From MR-S7 sp000400995 (GTDB lineage Bacteria > Pseudomonadota > Gammaproteobacteria > Burkholderiales > Burkholderiaceae_C), in contig NZ_CP152342.1 of NCBI RefSeq assembly GCF_045291395.1, forward strand, positions 2,046,001 to 2,110,000: a DNA stretch of 64,000 nt. Direction: 5' to 3'. Each line of letters begins with the position of its first letter. Positions within the stretch are counted from its first letter, which is position 1. This document shows, one piece after another, positions 1-7,454 of the stretch. The notes beneath the pieces were generated by a model. That model made no database searches, was not told where the DNA came from, and worked only from the letters and a program-made list of their open reading frames with translations. A program made the translations under genes and the position numbers.

Positions 1-431
1 CCCAGCGCGCCCAACGCGCCGTAGGTGGTGGTGTGGCTGTCGCCGCAGAGGATGACCATGCCGGGGCGCACCATGCCGTGCTCCGGCGCCACCACGTGCT
101 CGATGCCCTGCAGCGGGTCGTTGGTGTCGAACAGCGGGATGCCGTGGCGGTCGCAGTTGGCCTTGAGGTTCGTGGCCTGCAGGGCCGAGGGCGGGTCCTG
201 GATCACGCGGTGGCGCACCGGGTGCGTGGGGATGATGTGGCTCACCACCGCCACGTTCTGCCCCGGCACGGGCACGCCGCGCCCTGCGGCGTGCAGGCCG
301 GCGAAGGCCTGGGGGCTGGTGTATTCGTTCATCAGGTGCAGGTCGCAGAACAGCAGCACGTTCTGCGCGTCGAGCGCGGCCACGGTGTGGCTGTCGACCA
401 GCTTGCGGTAGAGGGTGCGCGGGGTGCTCAT
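1..431 (-). CDS. leuC: LeuC-like aconitase-family dehydratase, large subunit (N-terminal part; runs off the window)
   Basis: Only the first 143 or so residues are inside the window; the gene continues past base 1. The start RTLYRKLVDSH, then CDLHLMNEYTSPQAF, and the segment CGDSHTTTYGALG match the N-terminal half of 3-isopropylmalate dehydratase large subunits, which bind a 4Fe-4S cluster through cysteines that would lie outside the window. The ATG directly follows the hydrolase stop codon, with AAGGAG a few bases upstream, so the two genes are translationally coupled. LeuC normally isomerises 2- to 3-isopropylmalate in leucine synthesis. Its place in an operon with a TctC protein and a hydrolase suggests a catabolic paralogue acting on a related hydroxy acid; that is inference. 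The family call is firm, the substrate is not. Confidence 0.85.
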   Translation of the reverse strand, partial: MSTPRTLYRKLVDSHTVAALDAQNVLLFCDLHLMNEYTSPQAFAGLHAAGRGVPVPGQNVAVVSHIIPTHPVRHRVIQDPPSALQATNLKANCDRHGIPLFDTNDPLQGIEHVVAPEHGMVRPGMVILCGDSHTTTYGALGAL

Positions 432-1352
432 TCAGTCGTCTCCTTGCAAAAGGAAAGGCAGCGCCGCGTCCAGCAGCGCGTCGGGCGCTTCCTCGGCGAT
501 GTAGTGGCCGCAGGGCAGCGGGTGGCCGCGCACGTCGCGCGCCACGCGGCTCCACTCGGCCAGCGGGTCGAAGCAGCGGTGCACCACGCCCTGCTCGCCC
601 CACAGGGCCAGCAGCGGCATGGGCAGGAGCCGGCCTGCGTCGCGGTCGGCGCGGTCGTGCGCCAGGTCGATGCCGGCGCTGGCACGGTAGTCCCCGCAGA
701 TGCCCGCCGCCGCGCCGGGCAGCGCGATGCAGCGCTGGTATTCGGCGAGCGCGCGGGCGTGGAACGGCGCCAGCCCGGCGCTGCGCCGGCCCATGACGTC
801 GCGCACGTAGGCGGCGGGGTCGGCCTCGATGAGCCGCTCGGGCAGCGGTGCGGGCTGGATCAGGAAGAACCAGTGCCAGTAGGCGCGCGCGAAGGCGTCA
901 CCCGCCTGCTCGTACATCGCCAGCGTGGGCGCCACGTCCAGCAGCGCCAGGCGCCGCACCGCGCCGGGGTGGTCCGCCGCGAGGCGGTGCGCCACGCGCG
1001 CGCCCCGGTCGTGGGCCAGCACGGCGAAGCGCGCATGGCCCAGGTGACGCATCACGGCCAGCAGGTCGGCGGCCATCAGGCGCTTGGCATAGGCCTCGCC
1101 GCCCTCGCCCGGCGCGGGCTTGGCGGAGTCGCCATAGCCGCGCAGGTCCACCAGAACCAGCGAGAAATGCCGCGCCAGGCGCGGCGCCACCTTGTGCCAG
1201 ATGGCCAGGGTCTGCGGATGGCCGTGCACCAGCAGCAGCGGCGGCCCCTCGCCGCCCGTGAGGGCGTGGAGCTGCACGCCGCCGCCCACGGGAACGTGCT
1301 GCGCGGCGAAGCCAGGGTAGAGGCTGGCGAGGTCGTCGGTCATGGTCGTCAT
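432..1352 (-). CDS. Alpha/beta hydrolase, haloacetate (fluoroacetate) dehalogenase family
   Basis: A 306-residue alpha/beta hydrolase without a signal peptide, so cytoplasmic. From memory of the fluoroacetate dehalogenase family, the catalytic set can be placed completely: nucleophile D115 in HDRGAR, carboxylate-binding R116 and R119, D139 in LLDVAPT, halide-pocket H160, W161 and Y222 (DYRAS), and catalytic H283 in CGHYIAEEAPD. The oxyanion segment is HGHPQ at 43-47. The family displaces the halide from haloacetates through an Asp ester to give glycolate. The ATG overlaps the tctC stop (ATGA), and the stop abuts the leuC-like start, so the three genes form one operon. A second ATG nine bases downstream is a possible start. 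An epoxide or ester hydrolase remains possible, but an Asp nucleophile with the H-W-Y halide pocket argues for dehalogenation. Confidence 0.85.
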   Translation of the reverse strand: MTTMTDDLASLYPGFAAQHVPVGGGVQLHALTGGEGPPLLLVHGHPQTLAIWHKVAPRLARHFSLVLVDLRGYGDSAKPAPGEGGEAYAKRLMAADLLAVMRHLGHARFAVLAHDRGARVAHRLAADHPGAVRRLALLDVAPTLAMYEQAGDAFARAYWHWFFLIQPAPLPERLIEADPAAYVRDVMGRRSAGLAPFHARALAEYQRCIALPGAAAGICGDYRASAGIDLAHDRADRDAGRLLPMPLLALWGEQGVVHRCFDPLAEWSRVARDVRGHPLPCGHYIAEEAPDALLDAALPFLLQGDD

Positions 1353-2344
1353 TCGGCGGTGATGCCACGCTCCTTGATCAGCTTGGCCCACTGGCCCAGT
1401 TCGCTCTGCAGGCGCGTGCGCGCCTGCGCGGGGGTGGTGGGCAGGGGATCGAAGCCTTCGCGCACCATGCGCTCCTTCAGCGCGGATGAGCCCAGCGCCT
1501 GGTTCAGCGTGGCATTGAGCTTGTCCAGCACGGGCTGCGGCGTGCCGGCGGGCGCGAAGACCATGAACCAGGTCTCGAACGCATAGCCGGGCACGCCGGC
1601 CTCGGCGATGGTGGGCACGTCGGGCAGCAGCGCCGAGCGCTGCGGCCCCGTCACGCCCAGCGCGCGCAGCTTGCCCGCCTGCACGTGCGGGCGCGCGGCC
1701 GAGAGCACGGGGAAGCTCATCGCCACTTGGCCCGACATGGTGTCCACCAGCGCCGGGCCGCCGCCGCGGTAGGGCACGTGCACCACGTCCGTGCCCGCGA
1801 CGGCCTTGAACAGCTCGGCCGACATGTGGAAGGTGCTGCCCGGCCCCGCCGAGCCGTAGGAATACCGGCCCGGTTGGGCCTTGAGCAGCGCCACCAGCTC
1901 CTTCACGTCGCGCGCGGGCAGGTCGTTGTTCACCACCAGCACGTGCTGGGAACTGGCCACCATGCCGATGGGCGCCAGGTCCTTCAGCGTGTCGTAGGGC
2001 ATCTTCGGCGTGAGCGACGGGTTGATCGCCAGCGACACGGTCTGCAGGCCGATGGTGTAGCCGTCGGCCGGGGCCTTGGCCACCATGTCCACGCCGATGT
2101 TGCCGCCCGCGCCGCCCTTGTTCTCGACGAACATCGTGCCGCTGAGCGCGCGGGCCCATTCGTCGGTGATCAGCCGCGCGGCGATGTCGGCACTGCCGCC
2201 CGCCGCGTAGGGCACGACGAGCCTGACCGGCTTGGTCGGATAGCTTTGCGCGATGGCGCCCGTGGCGGCCAGCGCCAGGCCGGCCAGCGCGCCCAGCGCG
2301 AAGCGGCGGGTGGCGCGGGGGAAAGAGGTGGAGTGGATGGTCAT
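1349..2344 (-). CDS. Bug/TctC-family periplasmic solute-binding protein
   Basis: 331 residues beginning with a basic segment and hydrophobic core (RRFALGALAGLALAATGAIA) that ends in a likely signal-peptidase site before QSYPTKP. The mature start YPTKPVRLVVPYAAGG and the later VPYRGGGPALVDTMSGQV are hallmarks of the tripartite tricarboxylate transporter receptor (Bug) family, which binds carboxylates in the periplasm. The ATG at 2344 was chosen over upstream in-frame codons because GGAGACA lies just before it and it gives a proper signal peptide. No TctA/TctB membrane genes are nearby, which is common because these genomes carry many orphan Bug proteins. It is first in the operon with the dehalogenase-like hydrolase and the LeuC-like protein, so its ligand may be their substrate. 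Confidence 0.9.
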   Translation of the reverse strand: MTIHSTSFPRATRRFALGALAGLALAATGAIAQSYPTKPVRLVVPYAAGGSADIAARLITDEWARALSGTMFVENKGGAGGNIGVDMVAKAPADGYTIGLQTVSLAINPSLTPKMPYDTLKDLAPIGMVASSQHVLVVNNDLPARDVKELVALLKAQPGRYSYGSAGPGSTFHMSAELFKAVAGTDVVHVPYRGGGPALVDTMSGQVAMSFPVLSAARPHVQAGKLRALGVTGPQRSALLPDVPTIAEAGVPGYAFETWFMVFAPAGTPQPVLDKLNATLNQALGSSALKERMVREGFDPLPTTPAQARTRLQSELGQWAKLIKERGITAE

Positions 2345-2382
2345 GGGCTTGTCTCCTGTGCTTGTGGGTATCGGGCCAATGG

Positions 2383-2432
2383 TATGAGTGAATAAAAATC
2401 GCATAAAGTCCTGCCGGTTTATTTCATTCATA
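2383..2432. promoter_or_regulatory. Inverted repeat between tctC and the LysR gene, probable LysR operator
   Basis: In the divergent gap, TATGAGTGAATAAA (2383-2396) is matched by the near-complement TTTATTTCATTCATA (2418-2432). The region is AT-rich in a GC-rich genome. Divergent LysR genes usually bind between themselves and their target, so this is the likely site controlling the tctC operon and the regulator itself. Inferred from sequence symmetry only. Confidence 0.5.
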
Positions 2433-2453
2433 AATCAAACGCATGAATCCGCC

Positions 2454-3341
2454 ATGGACGGCTTTTCAGACCTGCGCTTTTTCGCCCTGCTCATGAAGGA
2501 AGGCAGCCTCGCCGCCGCCGCGCAGCAGATGGGCCTGACGGCGCCCGCCGTCAGCCGGCGCTTGGCGCTGCTGGAAAAGCGCCTGGGCGTGCGCCTCTTG
2601 CACCGAACCACGCGGCGCATGCGCCCCACGCCCGAGGGCGAGACCTATCTGCTGGAGGGCGCCCGTGTGCTGGCCGAGTTGGACGCGCTGGAGCGCACCG
2701 TCTCCGGCGCGCGCAGCACGCCGCGCGGGCTGCTGCGCATCGCGGCCACGCTGGGATTCGGGCGGCTGCTGCTCGCGCCCGCGCTCTCGGCCTTCGCGCG
2801 GCGCTATCCCGAGGTGGAACTGCAGTTGCACCTGACCGACCGGCCCGTGAACCTCGTCGAGCAAGGCTTCGACGCCGTGGTGCGCTTCGGCGAACTGCCC
2901 GATTCGCGCCTGACGGCCCGCAAGCTCATGGACAACGAGCGCGTGCTCTGCGCCGCCCCCGCCTACCTCGACGCCGCCGGCGAGCCGCGCATGCCCGCCG
3001 ACCTACTGCGCCATCGCTGCATCGTGCTGCGCGAGGCCGACGAGACCTACGGCACGTGGCATCTGCGCCAGGGCGACCGGCAGGAGACGGTGAAGGTCGC
3101 CAGCCCCTTGAGCACCAACGACGGCGGCGCCGCGCTGGCCTGGGCGCTGGACGGCCAGGGCATCCTGCTGCGCTCGCTGTGGAACGTGGAAGATGCGCTG
3201 CACAGCGGCCTGCTGCGCCCCGTGCTGCCCACGTGGAAGCTTCCGCCAGCGGACATCTACCTCGTGCATCCCACGCGCAGCGAGCTGTCGGCCAAGACGC
3301 GGGCGCTTTCGGAATTTCTCTGCGAGTGGTTCGCACGCTGA
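2454..3341 (+). CDS. LysR-family transcriptional regulator
   Basis: 295 residues. The N-terminal winged helix-turn-helix reads GSLAAAAQQMGLTAPAVSRRLALLEKRLGVRLLHRTTR (about residues 15-48), the standard LysR DNA-binding pattern. The remainder is the two-lobed effector domain of the CrgA/DsdC-like branch (for example LRIAATLGFGRLLLAPAL and AVVRFGELPDSRL). The ATG at 2454 gives the usual family start a few residues before the helix-turn-helix. Transcribed divergently from tctC-hydrolase-leuC with a palindromic gap, it most likely activates that operon in response to its substrate. No family feature is missing. Confidence 0.92.
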   Translation: MDGFSDLRFFALLMKEGSLAAAAQQMGLTAPAVSRRLALLEKRLGVRLLHRTTRRMRPTPEGETYLLEGARVLAELDALERTVSGARSTPRGLLRIAATLGFGRLLLAPALSAFARRYPEVELQLHLTDRPVNLVEQGFDAVVRFGELPDSRLTARKLMDNERVLCAAPAYLDAAGEPRMPADLLRHRCIVLREADETYGTWHLRQGDRQETVKVASPLSTNDGGAALAWALDGQGILLRSLWNVEDALHSGLLRPVLPTWKLPPADIYLVHPTRSELSAKTRALSEFLCEWFAR

Positions 3342-3360
3342 CCACCGCACTTCTCTTTCG

Positions 3361-3400
3361 ATAGCTGCTTGCGCTTGTGCAGCAAGCGATCAAGCCCGTT
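3361..3400. repeat. Degenerate member of the intergenic palindromic repeat family
   Basis: The stretch ATAGCTGCTTGCGCTTGTGC followed by AGCAAGCGATCAAGC carries the ATAGCT edge and the GCGCTTG / CAAGCG arms seen in the other copies, but with changed spacing. It lies just after the LysR stop codon. Confidence 0.5.
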
Positions 3401-3517
3401 TTTTCGCAATATCCAGATTTATATAGCGGTATAGGAGGCTATCGCGTATTCCCGCGTAGACTACGAACCCAATGGCACCGCAGGCCGTCCGGCCCGCGGG
3501 AAACAAGGCAGGCTTCC

Positions 3518-3841
3518 ATGGGCACCACGCACACCACATCAACGGCGATCGAGGATGACAGCGTCTTTGAGACCGCTGCGGAACTGTTCCGCGCCATGGC
3601 CGCGCCCATGCGGCTCAAGATCATCAGCCTGCTGTGCAACGGCGAGAAGAACGTGAGCGAGTTGCTCGCCGAGATCGACACCACGCAGCCCAACATGTCC
3701 CAGCACCTCAACACGCTGTACCAGGCCGGCGTGCTGGGCCGTCGCCGCGAGGGCGTGAGCATCTATTACTTCATCACCAACGACAACGTCGTGCAGATGT
3801 GCCGCAGCATCTGCGTGCAGATCGCTATCGACCAGGAGTGA
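3518..3841 (+). CDS. ArsR-family repressor, persulfide-sensor type (SoxR/BigR/SqrR/YgaV-like)
   Basis: 107 residues forming one winged helix-turn-helix. Helix-turn-helix residues run NVSELLAEIDTTQPNMSQHLNTLYQAG (about 45-71) and the wing is RRREGVSIYYFI. Cysteines occur at 40 (SLLCNGE), 95 and 99 (MCRSIC). C40 and one of the last two sit where BigR/SqrR-type sensors carry the pair that forms a tetrasulfide bridge with sulfane sulfur, releasing DNA. No ArsR-type metal site is evident. ATG 3518 is the start that begins just before the domain. The gene sits beside dsrE, yeeE and the sox genes, so it is the probable repressor of the whole sulfur cluster. Alignment of the cysteines is from memory of the family. 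Confidence 0.85.
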   Translation: MGTTHTTSTAIEDDSVFETAAELFRAMAAPMRLKIISLLCNGEKNVSELLAEIDTTQPNMSQHLNTLYQAGVLGRRREGVSIYYFITNDNVVQMCRSICVQIAIDQE

Positions 3842-3853
3842 CGGAGACGGCCC

Positions 3854-4267
3854 TCAAGGCTTGAGGTAGGCGTAGCCTTCCTTGGCCTGCAGGCGCGCCA
3901 CCTCGGCCACGCCCGAGGGCACGACCTTGGCCTCCATCAGCAGGCGGCTCTCGTCGATCTTGCGCGACTCCATCGTGTTGCCGCAGGCGCGGAACTCCAC
4001 CCCGCGCGAGGCCAGCGCGCTCACCTGCCCGCTGAACTCGCGCCCTTGCGCGTCCTTGGCGTCGGAGAGCAGGAAGTCGATGCCCGCGCCGTGCGTCACG
4101 ACCACGATCTTGGCCTTCGGATCGGCATTGAGATGGTTGGTGACGTTGCCCAGGATGCGCGACGCCGATTCGACGCCGGTGTTCACGTGGTACACGGCCT
4201 TGATGTCCTGCGCGCCGGCGGTGGCGGCGCAGAACGCGAACAGCAGGGCGAAGAAGGCTTGTCTCAT
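3854..4267 (-). CDS. Periplasmic DsrE-family protein
   Basis: 137 residues with a signal peptide (MRQAFFALLFAFCAATAGAQ, cleavage near 20). The mature part has the DsrE fold signature KIVVVTHGAGIDFLL and one conserved cysteine, C95, in VEFRACGNTM, the position that carries sulfur in DsrE/TusD-like sulfurtransferases. The ATG at 4267 has AGGAGA upstream. The stop is only 12 bases from the ArsR stop, so the two genes converge. The downstream position relative to the YeeE transporter gene suggests a sulfur relay in thiosulfate or sulfane handling, possibly handing sulfur to the transporter. The enzymatic partner is not known from the sequence. Confidence 0.82.
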   Translation of the reverse strand: MRQAFFALLFAFCAATAGAQDIKAVYHVNTGVESASRILGNVTNHLNADPKAKIVVVTHGAGIDFLLSDAKDAQGREFSGQVSALASRGVEFRACGNTMESRKIDESRLLMEAKVVPSGVAEVARLQAKEGYAYLKP

Positions 4268-4354
4268 GGTGTCGTCTCCTTGTGATTCTGTGGGGCTTGC
4301 GGGACAGGCGCTTTTCAATCGCCCGTCACTTATATTAGCACCCACAGATCCAGG

Positions 4355-5464
4355 TTACGGCGCCACCGGCGTCACCACCGGCGCCTGCTGCGTGGGCGGC
4401 TGCGCGGTCTGCACCGGCTCGGCGAGCCAGTGCTCCATCAGGCCGGCGCCGCCCCACATGCCCAGCAGCGTGAGCCAGGCGGTCAGGGCGAAGATCGCGC
4501 CGCCGGTCATCCCCGCCCCCACGGCGCAGCCGCCGGCCAGCATGGAGCCGAAGCCCATCGCCATCGCGCCGGCGATGTAGCGCGCCATGCTGTAGCCGTC
4601 CTTGAAGCCCTCGACCTTGAACTCGCGCCCCACCAGCGCGCCGATGAACGAGCCGGCGAACACGCCGGGCAGCATGCCCGCGTCGAATCCGAACGCCGGC
4701 GCCGGGCTCGCCAGCACGCGCATCAGCCATTCGGCCGAAGGGCCGCTGAAGGTCAGGCCCTGGATCTGCACCACGTCGAAGCTGGCCTGCGACACCGCAT
4801 AGGTGAACCACCAGGCCAGCGCCACCGCCAGCCCGCTGCCCACGCCGCCCACCCACATCCACGGCCGGTTGCCGCTGCGCAGCGAGAAGAACACCGCCAC
4901 CGCCATCCACGCGAGGCCGAAGGCCAGCCCCGCGAGGCGGCCCGCGCCGAGCAGGGCCAGCAGATCGCGCGACGCCCCGCCCTCCACCGTCCACCAGCCG
5001 GCGACCGCAAGGCGCAGCGGTGCCAGGCTGCCCGACAGCGCCGCCTGCGCCGTGACCGCGAACACCAGCCCCGACAGCAGCGCGCGCAAATTGCCGTTGG
5101 CCGACAGCACCAGCAGGCGGCTGGCGCAGCCGCGCGTCATGATCATGCCCGCGCCGAACAGCAGCCCGCCCGCCAGCGCGCCCGAGAGGCTGCCGCGGTT
5201 GGCGAGCTGGCGCGCGTTGCCCACGTCCAGGCCACCGGCCAGGATCAGCACCTGCACGGCCACCTGCGCCGTCGAAAACGCCAGCAGCCAGACGGAGAGC
5301 TTCTCGCCGAACTTGCCGTGCCAGAACTCGATCACCGCCGCGCGCAGGCAAAAGCGCGAGCGCTGCGCGAAGAAACCGAACAGCACCCCGATACCCGCGC
5401 CGCCCACGGCCAACGCAGCGCTGGTACCGTAGCGCTCCACCATGCTTGCCAGTTCGACCGCCAT
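4355..5464 (-). CDS. YeeE/YedE (TsuA-like) sulfur-compound transporter
   Basis: 369 residues, strongly hydrophobic, with about nine to ten membrane segments. The family cysteines are present: QRSRFCLRAA near the start, MTRGCASRLL, and LAGGCAVGAGMTGG near the end; in TsuA-type proteins these cysteines relay thiosulfate through the pore. A short Pro/Gln-rich tail ends the protein. The ATG at 5464 has no clear Shine-Dalgarno; an in-frame TTG lies two codons upstream. The gene faces soxH with 47 bases between starts and is followed by dsrE, so it is part of the sulfur locus. A second family member is found at 14152-15258. Confidence 0.88.
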   Translation of the reverse strand: MAVELASMVERYGTSAALAVGGAGIGVLFGFFAQRSRFCLRAAVIEFWHGKFGEKLSVWLLAFSTAQVAVQVLILAGGLDVGNARQLANRGSLSGALAGGLLFGAGMIMTRGCASRLLVLSANGNLRALLSGLVFAVTAQAALSGSLAPLRLAVAGWWTVEGGASRDLLALLGAGRLAGLAFGLAWMAVAVFFSLRSGNRPWMWVGGVGSGLAVALAWWFTYAVSQASFDVVQIQGLTFSGPSAEWLMRVLASPAPAFGFDAGMLPGVFAGSFIGALVGREFKVEGFKDGYSMARYIAGAMAMGFGSMLAGGCAVGAGMTGGAIFALTAWLTLLGMWGGAGLMEHWLAEPVQTAQPPTQQAPVVTPVAP

Positions 5465-5511
5465 ATTCAATAATTAAATAAGCAATAACTGATAAATGGT
5501 AAGGGGACTTC
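5465..5511. promoter_or_regulatory. AT-rich divergent promoter/operator between yeeE and soxH
   Basis: This 47-base gap is almost entirely A/T in a GC-rich window and contains AATAATTAAATAAG and GATAAATGG. CTTATTTAA (reading the minus strand) recurs before the cytochrome gene (CTTATTTAA near 7052), and a variant, CTTATATTA, lies in the gap between dsrE and yeeE near 4328. It is the best candidate for a shared operator of the neighbouring ArsR repressor. Inference from motif recurrence. Confidence 0.45.
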
Positions 5512-6504
5512 ATGCGATCCGTGATTGATCGGCGTCAAATTCTCCAGCGCTGCGGTTGCGCGGCGCTGTCGGCGGGCCTGGGGCTGGCCTGGGCGCGCTA
5601 TGCGGAAGCCGCCGCCAGTGGCCCCGCCGCTGCGCCGCCGATGGTGCCGCGCGAGGTGGCGCCCGGCTGCTGGTATGTGGAAGGCCTGTCGGCGCTGGGA
5701 TCGCCGGCCAACCAGAACTTCATCTCCAACGCCGGCTTCGTGGTCACGCCCGCAGGGGTGGTGGTGATCGACGCGCTCGGCTCGCCAGCCCTGGCGCGCC
5801 GCCTGCTGGCCGAGATCGCCAAGATCACGCCGCAGAAGGTCACGCACGTGGTGCTGACGCACTACCACGCCGACCACGTGTACGGCCTGCAGGTGTTCGA
5901 GGAGGCCGGCGCGCGCATCATCGCGCACAAGGCCGGGCGCGAGTACCTCTACGCCGACACCGCGCAGTTGCGCTTGCAAGCTTCTCGCGAGGAACTGGCC
6001 CCCTGGATCGACGCGCAGACCCGCCTGGTGGCCGCCACCGAATGGATCGACGGGCGGCGCGAACTCACCATCGGCGGCACGCGCCTCGTCGTGCAGCCGG
6101 TGGGGCCGGCGCACACGCCCGAGGATCTGGCGGTGTTCGTACCGGCTACCCAGGTGCTGTACGCGGGCGACCTCGTGTTCCGCAACCGCATTCCCTTCGT
6201 CGGCCAGGCCGACAGCCGCAACTGGATCTCGTCGCTGGACAAGCTGCTGGCCTTCGGCGCCACGGTGGTCGTGCCCGGGCATGGGCCGGCCTCGACCGAG
6301 GCGGCCAAGGACATGCGGCTCACGCGCGACTACCTGGCCTACCTGCGCACGTCGATGGGACAGGCCGCGCGCGACATGACGCCGTTCGACGAGGCCTACC
6401 AGGCGGCCGACTGGTCGGCATTCGCGCACCTGCCCCTGTTCCAGGCCGCCAACCGCATGAATGCCTACAACACCTACCTGCTGATGGAGCGGGAGGCGCA
6501 ATGA
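5512..6504 (+). CDS. soxH: SoxH-like metallo-beta-lactamase-fold hydrolase
   Basis: 330 residues. The N-terminus has a twin-arginine-like segment (DRRQILQRCGCAALSAGLGLAWA), so export is likely. The metallo-beta-lactamase core is clear: zinc motif HYHADH at 117-122, further ligands in GPAHTPEDLAVF and LYAGDLVF, and PGHGPAS near the end. The protein resembles SoxH and related quinoprotein-relay zinc hydrolases found in sox clusters, whose substrate is unknown; hydrolysis of a sulfur or thioester intermediate is the usual guess. Translation is coupled to the next gene by an ATGA overlap. A glyoxalase II or beta-lactamase function is less likely given the context. Confidence 0.82.
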   Translation: MRSVIDRRQILQRCGCAALSAGLGLAWARYAEAAASGPAAAPPMVPREVAPGCWYVEGLSALGSPANQNFISNAGFVVTPAGVVVIDALGSPALARRLLAEIAKITPQKVTHVVLTHYHADHVYGLQVFEEAGARIIAHKAGREYLYADTAQLRLQASREELAPWIDAQTRLVAATEWIDGRRELTIGGTRLVVQPVGPAHTPEDLAVFVPATQVLYAGDLVFRNRIPFVGQADSRNWISSLDKLLAFGATVVVPGHGPASTEAAKDMRLTRDYLAYLRTSMGQAARDMTPFDEAYQAADWSAFAHLPLFQAANRMNAYNTYLLMEREAQ

Positions 6505-6971
6505 ATCCGACCTGGCGCCGGCGCGAATGGCTGCTGGGAGTGGGGCTCGCCGGCACGCTGCCTGCGGCACTGGCCGCGGAGGGCGCGCTGCCCGTGCCCT
6601 CCTCCATGGCCGGCGCCCTGGCGGCCGCGCTGGCGCGGCGCGAGCCGCTGGTGGTGATGGCCAGCCTCGCAGGCTGCCCGTTCTGCCGCATCGTGCGCGA
6701 GCACTACCTGCTGCCGGCATGGCGCGAAGGCATGGCCGTCGTGCAGATCGACTTCCGCGACCCGCGGCCCGTGCGCGACTGGGAAGGCCGCGCGACCACG
6801 CAGGGCGCGCTGGTGAAGGAGCTTGGCGTGACGGTGGCGCCCACCGTGCTGTTCTTCGGCCGCGCGGGCCGCGAGGTGGCCGAGCGCCTGAGCGGAAGCT
6901 ACATCTCCGACTTCTACGGCGCCTACCTCGACCAGCGCATGGCCCAGGCCCGCGCAGCGGTCCGCGCCTGA
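6501..6971 (+). CDS. Exported thioredoxin-like protein of the sox cluster (SoxS/SoxW-like)
   Basis: 156 residues. WRRREWLLGVGLAG at the N-terminus is a good twin-arginine signal. The thioredoxin fold is shown by C59-P-F-C62 in LAGCPFCRIVREHYLLPAW, and by the cis-proline segment VTVAPTVLFF. In other sox clusters a thioredoxin of this kind (SoxS or SoxW) keeps the SoxY cysteine reduced and active; that role is inferred here. Its ATG overlaps the soxH stop. After its stop come about 125 non-coding bases with a likely promoter, so the structural sox genes may be transcribed separately. Confidence 0.8.
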   Translation: MNPTWRRREWLLGVGLAGTLPAALAAEGALPVPSSMAGALAAALARREPLVVMASLAGCPFCRIVREHYLLPAWREGMAVVQIDFRDPRPVRDWEGRATTQGALVKELGVTVAPTVLFFGRAGREVAERLSGSYISDFYGAYLDQRMAQARAAVRA

Positions 6972-7005
6972 CCCGCATCAAGGGTTTTCACTGAGGCGAT
7001 CGGCC

Positions 7006-7062
7006 ATGCGAGGCCCCGTCTTCGCCTCTAGAATCATTACATAAACATATACTTATTTAACG
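7006..7062 (+). promoter_or_regulatory. Probable promoter and operator for the cytochrome-soxCDYZ genes
   Basis: TAGAAT at 7029-7034 is a good -10 box; no convincing -35 is seen. Immediately downstream lies an AT-rich block with the imperfect palindrome ATAA-AC-ATAT-AC-TTAT (7041-7056) and CTTATTTAA, the motif shared with the yeeE/soxH gap. The position over the transcription start suits an ArsR-type repressor. Confidence 0.5.
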
Positions 7063-7096
7063 AACCGCCGCAGAGCGGATCCAAGGAGTACCCCAA

Positions 7097-7420
7097 GTGA
7101 CGCCCTCGATGAAACCGGCCCTGGCCGCCCTGGGACTGGCCGCAGCCCTGAGCCCCCTCGCCGCTTCCGCCAACCAGGCCCTGGCCCAGCAGAAGGCCTG
7201 CCTGGCCTGCCACGCGGTGGACAAGAAACTGGTCGGCCCAGCCTTCCAGGACGTGGCGAAGAAGTACGCCGGACAGAAGGACGCCGAGGCCGCGCTGGCG
7301 CGCAGCATCAAGGCCGGCGGCTCGGGCAAGTGGGGCCCCGTGCCCATGCCGCCGCAGCCCACGCTGAGCGAGAGCGAAGCCCAGACCCTGGCCGCCTGGG
7401 TCCTCACGGGCGCACGCTGA
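7097..7420 (+). CDS. Small class I cytochrome c of the sox operon
   Basis: 107 residues with a signal peptide (ALAALGLAAALSPLAASA). The haem site is C35-L-A-C38-H39 and the likely axial methionine is in GPVPMPPQ. The mature domain is about 80 residues, typical of cytochrome c551/c5-like electron carriers. The start is GTG, chosen because AAGGAG lies 8 bases before it; an in-frame ATG four codons later is the alternative. First gene of the downstream sox operon, it probably takes electrons from SoxCD or SoxXA and passes them to the terminal oxidase. The C-terminal haem domain of SoxD in this window is visibly similar, which suggests duplication. Confidence 0.88.
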   Translation: MTPSMKPALAALGLAAALSPLAASANQALAQQKACLACHAVDKKLVGPAFQDVAKKYAGQKDAEAALARSIKAGGSGKWGPVPMPPQPTLSESEAQTLAAWVLTGAR

Positions 7421-7454
7421 TGCACACCCTCTTCTTCAATTGCCGGGAGCAGAC

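Noticed and set aside
33..2395. Very long open frames opposite or out of phase with leuC, the hydrolase and tctC
   Set aside because: They read as Arg/Ala/His/Gly/Pro-rich protein without family features, as expected from high third-position GC; the minus-strand proteins have full motif sets. The same applies to antisense frames along the whole window.
5512..6504. Beta-lactamase or glyoxalase II for the metallo-hydrolase
   Set aside because: The fold fits, but the twin-arginine signal, sox context and overall sequence point to SoxH.
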